Position numbers and translations under genes: made by a program
Part shown: one piece after another, positions 33,169 through 36,289 of the stretch
How positions within the stretch are numbered: the stretch's first letter is position 1
How the letters are laid out: each line of letters opens with the position of its first letter
Source of the DNA: Salinicola corii
GTDB lineage: Bacteria; Pseudomonadota; Gammaproteobacteria; Pseudomonadales; Halomonadaceae
NCBI RefSeq assembly: GCF_008298015.1
Contig: NZ_VTPX01000003.1
Coordinates: forward strand, 1-36,289
Length of the DNA: 36,289 nt
Direction: 5' to 3'
The notes under the pieces: generated by a model
What the model was told of the DNA's origin: nothing
The model's database searches: none
Seen by the model: the letters and a program-made list of their open reading frames with translations, nothing else

Positions 33169-33959
33169 TGGCGGGCGAGGGCGAGCGAACGCCGGCGGTG
33201 AGCCGGGCGATTCGGGTGCTGGCGCTGCTGGAGAAGGCCGGCGGCACCCCCCAGGGCGTCAGCGAAATGGCGCGGCAGCTCTCGGTGGCCCGCTCCTCGC
33301 TGTTCAACATCTGCCTGACGCTGGAAGCCGATGGGCTGATTACCCGCAGTGGCAACGGTTACCGGCTGGGGCGGCGTCTGGTGGAGCTGGGCGGCGCCTA
33401 TCTCCGCACCGACGACCCGGTACAGGCGTTCTACCAGGCGTGCAACGAAACCCCGCTGCTGCATGACGAAATCTGCCAGCTGGCGGTGCTCGACGGCACC
33501 GAGGTGCTTTACCTCGCCGCCCACGCCGGGCGCATGCCGCTACGCATGACCGCCAGCATCGGCAGTCGCTTTCCCGCTTCGATCACGGCGGTGGGCAACG
33601 CGCTGCTGGCGAGGCTCGACGACGACGAGATTCGCCGCCGCTTTGCCGACCCCGCCACGCGCCCCGCCTGGACCGACCGCTCGGTGACCGATCTCGACGC
33701 CCTGGTGGAGAAGATTCGCACGGTGCGCCGCCGTGGCCATGGTCGCGACCTGGGCGAGGTCTTCCCGGGCGTGCGCGGGCTGGCGGTGACGGTCGCGCCC
33801 CAGTACAGCGGCGAGCAGGCCTACGCCCTGGGTACGTCGCTGATGCAGGAGCGCTGCGACGACGAGATCGAGACGCGGGCGGTGGAAGCGCTCCAGGCGA
33901 TGGCCGCGCGCATCGCCAATCCCATGAACCTCGCCGCCGATGGCGGCGGTCGCGACTAG
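33168..33959 (+). CDS. IclR-family transcriptional regulator
   Basis: This is a 263-residue regulator. The N-terminal winged helix-turn-helix is AVSRAIRVLALLEKAGGTPQ followed by GVSEMARQLSVARSSLFNICLTLEADGLI, and the wing YRLGRRLVELGGAYL. The C-terminal effector domain has LLHDEICQLAVLDGTEVLYL, ASIGSRFPASITAVGNALLA and the conserved GLAVTVAPQYSGEQAYALG. ATG 33168 overlaps the previous stop. The frame is open far upstream (to 32169) only because of GC-rich out-of-frame bias in the dehydrogenase gene. It probably senses the sugar acid taken up by the TRAP transporter and acts on the divergent region at 31856-32115. Confidence 0.92.
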   Translation: MAGEGERTPAVSRAIRVLALLEKAGGTPQGVSEMARQLSVARSSLFNICLTLEADGLITRSGNGYRLGRRLVELGGAYLRTDDPVQAFYQACNETPLLHDEICQLAVLDGTEVLYLAAHAGRMPLRMTASIGSRFPASITAVGNALLARLDDDEIRRRFADPATRPAWTDRSVTDLDALVEKIRTVRRRGHGRDLGEVFPGVRGLAVTVAPQYSGEQAYALGTSLMQERCDDEIETRAVEALQAMAARIANPMNLAADGGGRD

Positions 33960-33971
33960 GAGAACGATTCC

Positions 33972-34952
33972 ATGCCGACGTTCGAGGAGACCTTTGAAAT
34001 CGGTCCCGGCACCGGTTCCGACGCCGGCCCTGGCGCCGATAGCCGGCGGCGGGTGGGCATGATCGGGCTTGGCAGCATGGGCATGCCGATGGCCCGCAAC
34101 CTGCTGGCGTCGGGTGTCGCTGCCCGGGTCTGTGTTAACGGCCGCTCGCGGGGCAGGGTCAGACCGGCGCTGGAAGCCGGTGCCGAATGGTGCGATAGCC
34201 CACGAAAGCTGGCTGTGGCCAGTGACGTGATCATTACCGTTCTGCCCGACCTGCCGCAGCTACGGGAGGTGCTCGAGGGCGAGGACGGCTTGCTGGCGGG
34301 GCTCTCCCAGCCGCTGCTGCTGGTGATCTGTTCGACCTCCTCGCCGGCGGGCATACGCGAATTGGCCGCTGAGCTCGAACAGCGCACCGACGGCCGGGTC
34401 CGGCTGCTCGACGCGCCGCTCTCCGGCGGCGCCGATGGTGCCGAGGCGGGAACGCTCTCGATCATGGTCGGAGGTGACGAGGGGGCCTTCGCCGTTGCCC
34501 GGCCGCTGTTGGCGACCTTCGGCACGCCGGTGCTGCTGGGGCCGCTGGGAGCCGGCGAAGTGGCCAAGGCCTGCAACCAGATGGTGGTCGCTTCGACCAT
34601 GGTGGCGCTGGCGGAGGCCACGGTGATCGCCGAGCGCGCCGGGCTCGACTTGTCCAAGCTGCTCGACTGCCTCGGTGGCGGCTATGCCGGCGGGCGCTTT
34701 CTGGAGTCGCGCAGGCAGCGCCTGATCGACAAGGATTACACCCCAGCCGGCCTGGCCCGCTACATGATCAAGGATCTCGGCTTCGCCACCGACGAGGCGG
34801 CGCGGGGCGGGGTGGTGGCGCCTCAGTTGAACACCCTGGCGGCGCTCTACGAGGATCTGGGACGGCGCGGTTTCGGCGACGAAGACCTCACCGTGACGCA
34901 GCGTTATATCGCCGAGCTCGATCGTCTGCCCGGCGAAGGGCGTGAGCGATGA
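33972..34952 (+). CDS. Beta-hydroxyacid dehydrogenase (3-hydroxyisobutyrate / tartronate semialdehyde reductase family)
   Basis: This is a predicted NAD(P)-dependent reductase of 326 residues. The Rossmann motif GMIGLGSMGMPMARNL follows an unusual ~26-residue Gly/Asp-rich N-terminal extension. LLDAPLSGGADGAEAGTLSIMVGG is the substrate-binding block, and GAGEVAKACNQM contains the catalytic Lys. Family members reduce tartronate semialdehyde to glycerate or oxidise 3-hydroxyisobutyrate. In a sugar-acid operon the former is more likely, but sequence alone cannot decide. AGGAG (33958-33962) precedes ATG 33972 by nine bases. It follows the IclR gene by 12 bases and leads into the TRAP genes. Confidence 0.88.
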   Translation: MPTFEETFEIGPGTGSDAGPGADSRRRVGMIGLGSMGMPMARNLLASGVAARVCVNGRSRGRVRPALEAGAEWCDSPRKLAVASDVIITVLPDLPQLREVLEGEDGLLAGLSQPLLLVICSTSSPAGIRELAAELEQRTDGRVRLLDAPLSGGADGAEAGTLSIMVGGDEGAFAVARPLLATFGTPVLLGPLGAGEVAKACNQMVVASTMVALAEATVIAERAGLDLSKLLDCLGGGYAGGRFLESRRQRLIDKDYTPAGLARYMIKDLGFATDEAARGGVVAPQLNTLAALYEDLGRRGFGDEDLTVTQRYIAELDRLPGEGRER

Positions 34953-34982
34953 CAGGCTGACCCGAGAGGGTGGGAGGCAACG

Positions 34983-35525
34983 ATGACGGCGGTTCGGACT
35001 TTCTGGCGTGGAATCGAGTGGGCCATCGCCGCGTTGATGGCGGCGATGATGATCCTGGTGTTCGTCAACGTGGTGTTGCGCTACGGGTTCGCTTCCGGGT
35101 TGCGCCCCGGCATCGAGCTGTCGCGGCTGGGGTTCGTCTGGATCGTCATGCTGGGGGCTTCGCTCTGCCTGAAGGAGGGCGAGCACCTGGCGGTCGGCGA
35201 GCTGTTCGATCGCCTGCCGCGCCCGGTGCGCCTGGCCCTGGGGCGGCTGCTGTGGCTGGTGATCCTGATCGCTGCGCTCATGCTGCTGGTGGGCTGCTGG
35301 CGTCAGACGCTGGCCAACTGGCACAACATCTCGCCGCTCACCGGCTTGCCCAGCGGGCTCTTCTATCTCGCTGGCGTCGTCTCCGGCGCGCTGATGAGCG
35401 TGACCGCGACACTCGGGCTGCTGCGTCCGGGGTATTCGGAGGCGCCCGGCGTCGAGGCTCATGTTGCAGGGGCTCCCGACGTCGACAACGCGGCGCAAGG
35501 TCATGACGAGGAGACCAGACCATGA
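34983..35525 (+). CDS. dctQ: TRAP transporter small permease (DctQ type)
   Basis: This is the small membrane subunit of a tripartite ATP-independent periplasmic transporter, 180 residues, with four predicted membrane segments (about 14-34, 47-67, 88-108, 128-150). It has the family signature around FVNVVLRYGF and LSRLGFVWIVMLGASLCLKEGEHLAV. GGGAGG precedes ATG 34983. It overlaps the large permease start by ATGA, so the pair is translationally coupled. The C-terminal 30 residues are an acidic, Ala-rich tail. The transporter imports an organic acid using a sodium gradient; the neighbouring enzymes point to a sugar acid. Confidence 0.92.
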   Translation: MTAVRTFWRGIEWAIAALMAAMMILVFVNVVLRYGFASGLRPGIELSRLGFVWIVMLGASLCLKEGEHLAVGELFDRLPRPVRLALGRLLWLVILIAALMLLVGCWRQTLANWHNISPLTGLPSGLFYLAGVVSGALMSVTATLGLLRPGYSEAPGVEAHVAGAPDVDNAAQGHDEETRP

Positions 35526-36289
35526 CCCTGGCGCTGTTTCTGGCGGTGCTGATCGGCGCCATCCTGCTGCGCCTGCCGGTGGCTTTTGCCCTGCTGGCGG
35601 CGGCGGGTGCGCTGATGCTGCAGATGGGCATGTTCAGCGCCGACATCGTCTCCCAGTCGTTGATCAACGGCGTCGACAACTTTGCCCTGCTGGCCATTCC
35701 GTTCTTCATGGTGGCCGGCGAGGTGATGGCCGTGGGCGGCCTGTCGGATCGTATCGTGCGCCTGGCGATGGCGCTGGTGGGGCACTGGCGCGGCGGACTG
35801 GGCTACGTGGCCATCATTACCTCGCTGCTGCTGGCCGGGCTTTCCGGCTCGGCGGTGGCGGACGCGGCGGCGCTGGTCAGCATCCTCTATCCGATGATGC
35901 GCAAAAGCGGCTATCCCGCCTCCCGCTCGGTGGGGCTGCTGGCCGCCGGCGGCATCATCGCGCCGGTGATTCCGCCCTCGCTGCCGCTGATCATCCTCGG
36001 GGTGGCGGGCAACCTGTCCATCGCCAAGCTGTTCATCGGCGGGATCGTGCCGGGTCTCTTCATGGGGCTGGCGCTGATGATCACCTGGCGCTTCATGATG
36101 CGTAAATCTGACCTCGAGCCTCAGCCGAAGGCCACCCGCGGCGAGCGGCTGAAGGCGCTGCGCGATAGCGTCTGGGCGCTGCTGCTGCCGGTGATCATCA
36201 TCGTCGGGATCCGTTTCGGGGTCTTCACGCCCACCGAGGCGGCGGTGGTGGCGGCGGTCTACGCCATCGCCGTCTCCGCCGGGGTCTAT
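35522..36289 (+). CDS. dctM: TRAP transporter large permease (DctM type), 3' end outside window
   Basis: This is the main channel subunit of the TRAP transporter. The first 256 codons are visible and the frame is open at the window edge; the full protein is usually about 425 residues. It shows successive hydrophobic segments and the DctM hallmarks RLPVAFALLAAAGALML, AIPFFMVAGEVMAVGG, AGLSGSAVADAAALVSILYP and GGIIAPVIPPSLPLIILG. ATG 35522 overlaps the small permease stop (ATGA). The periplasmic binding protein (DctP) is not in the window and is probably just downstream, because nothing upstream in the operon could fill that role. Confidence 0.93.
   Translation, partial: MTLALFLAVLIGAILLRLPVAFALLAAAGALMLQMGMFSADIVSQSLINGVDNFALLAIPFFMVAGEVMAVGGLSDRIVRLAMALVGHWRGGLGYVAIITSLLLAGLSGSAVADAAALVSILYPMMRKSGYPASRSVGLLAAGGIIAPVIPPSLPLIILGVAGNLSIAKLFIGGIVPGLFMGLALMITWRFMMRKSDLEPQPKATRGERLKALRDSVWALLLPVIIIVGIRFGVFTPTEAAVVAAVYAIAVSAGVY

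Noticed and set aside
34260-35504. 414-codon minus-strand frame across the HIBADH and TRAP genes
   Set aside because: It spans two well-supported + strand genes and is Gln/His/Arg-rich, as expected for antisense of GC-rich coding DNA.

Overview
The window looks like chromosomal DNA of a GC-rich gammaproteobacterium. A Halomonadaceae-type marine or halophilic host is my inference, from the fused CysN-CysC protein, the KpsMTED-like exporter, the TRAP transporter and the overall coding style. No rRNA, tRNA or CRISPR array was seen. Coding is almost all on the + strand from 1 to 21.2 kb and again from 27.8 kb onward.

Region 1 (1-18.6 kb) is a surface-polysaccharide locus. It opens with the 3' part of a CysN-CysC protein, which makes PAPS, the activated sulfate donor, and ends in a terminator. 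A leader with a candidate promoter and an exact 12-base ops (RfaH recruitment) motif follows. Then come a GT2-type transferase, a two-part GT14 (core-2/I-branching type) protein, a DXD transferase, a lipoprotein, a KpsD-like outer-membrane exporter (with a second exact ops 12-mer just inside its gene), KpsM-, KpsT- and KpsE-like export proteins, another GT2 protein, a second GT14 protein, two P-loop sulfotransferase-like proteins, GalE, a GT8-like transferase and a third sulfotransferase. PAPS synthesis, three sulfotransferase-like proteins, two GT14 enzymes and an ABC exporter together suggest a sulfated, branched capsule or exopolysaccharide, chemically reminiscent of animal sulfated glycans. 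This is inference from gene content.

Region 2 (18.6-29.1 kb) is a mosaic boundary zone. It holds an IS3-family element (18851-20106) with 27-bp inverted repeats, a TTA target duplication and a transposase broken by two frameshifts. It also holds a secreted GH5 glycosidase, a decayed polysaccharide pyruvyl transferase pseudogene, a minus-strand pair (a Hint-domain protein, then a helical-repeat protein with a C-terminal DXD glycosyltransferase), an IS630-family transposase fragment, a small zinc-ribbon protein, a PhyH-like Fe(II)/2-oxoglutarate dioxygenase, and a 21-codon stump of a second galE.

Region 3 (29.1-30.8 kb) is a complete hipBA toxin-antitoxin operon, with a well-formed promoter overlapped by a long inverted repeat.

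Region 4 (30.8 kb to the end) is a sugar-acid catabolism and uptake cluster. A leftward L-idonate 5-dehydrogenase-like gene diverges from a rightward operon: D-2-hydroxyacid dehydrogenase, IclR regulator, beta-hydroxyacid dehydrogenase (HIBADH type), and TRAP small and large permeases (the last cut by the window end). The divergent intergenic region carries a palindrome and about five imperfect direct repeats with an exact 20-bp period.
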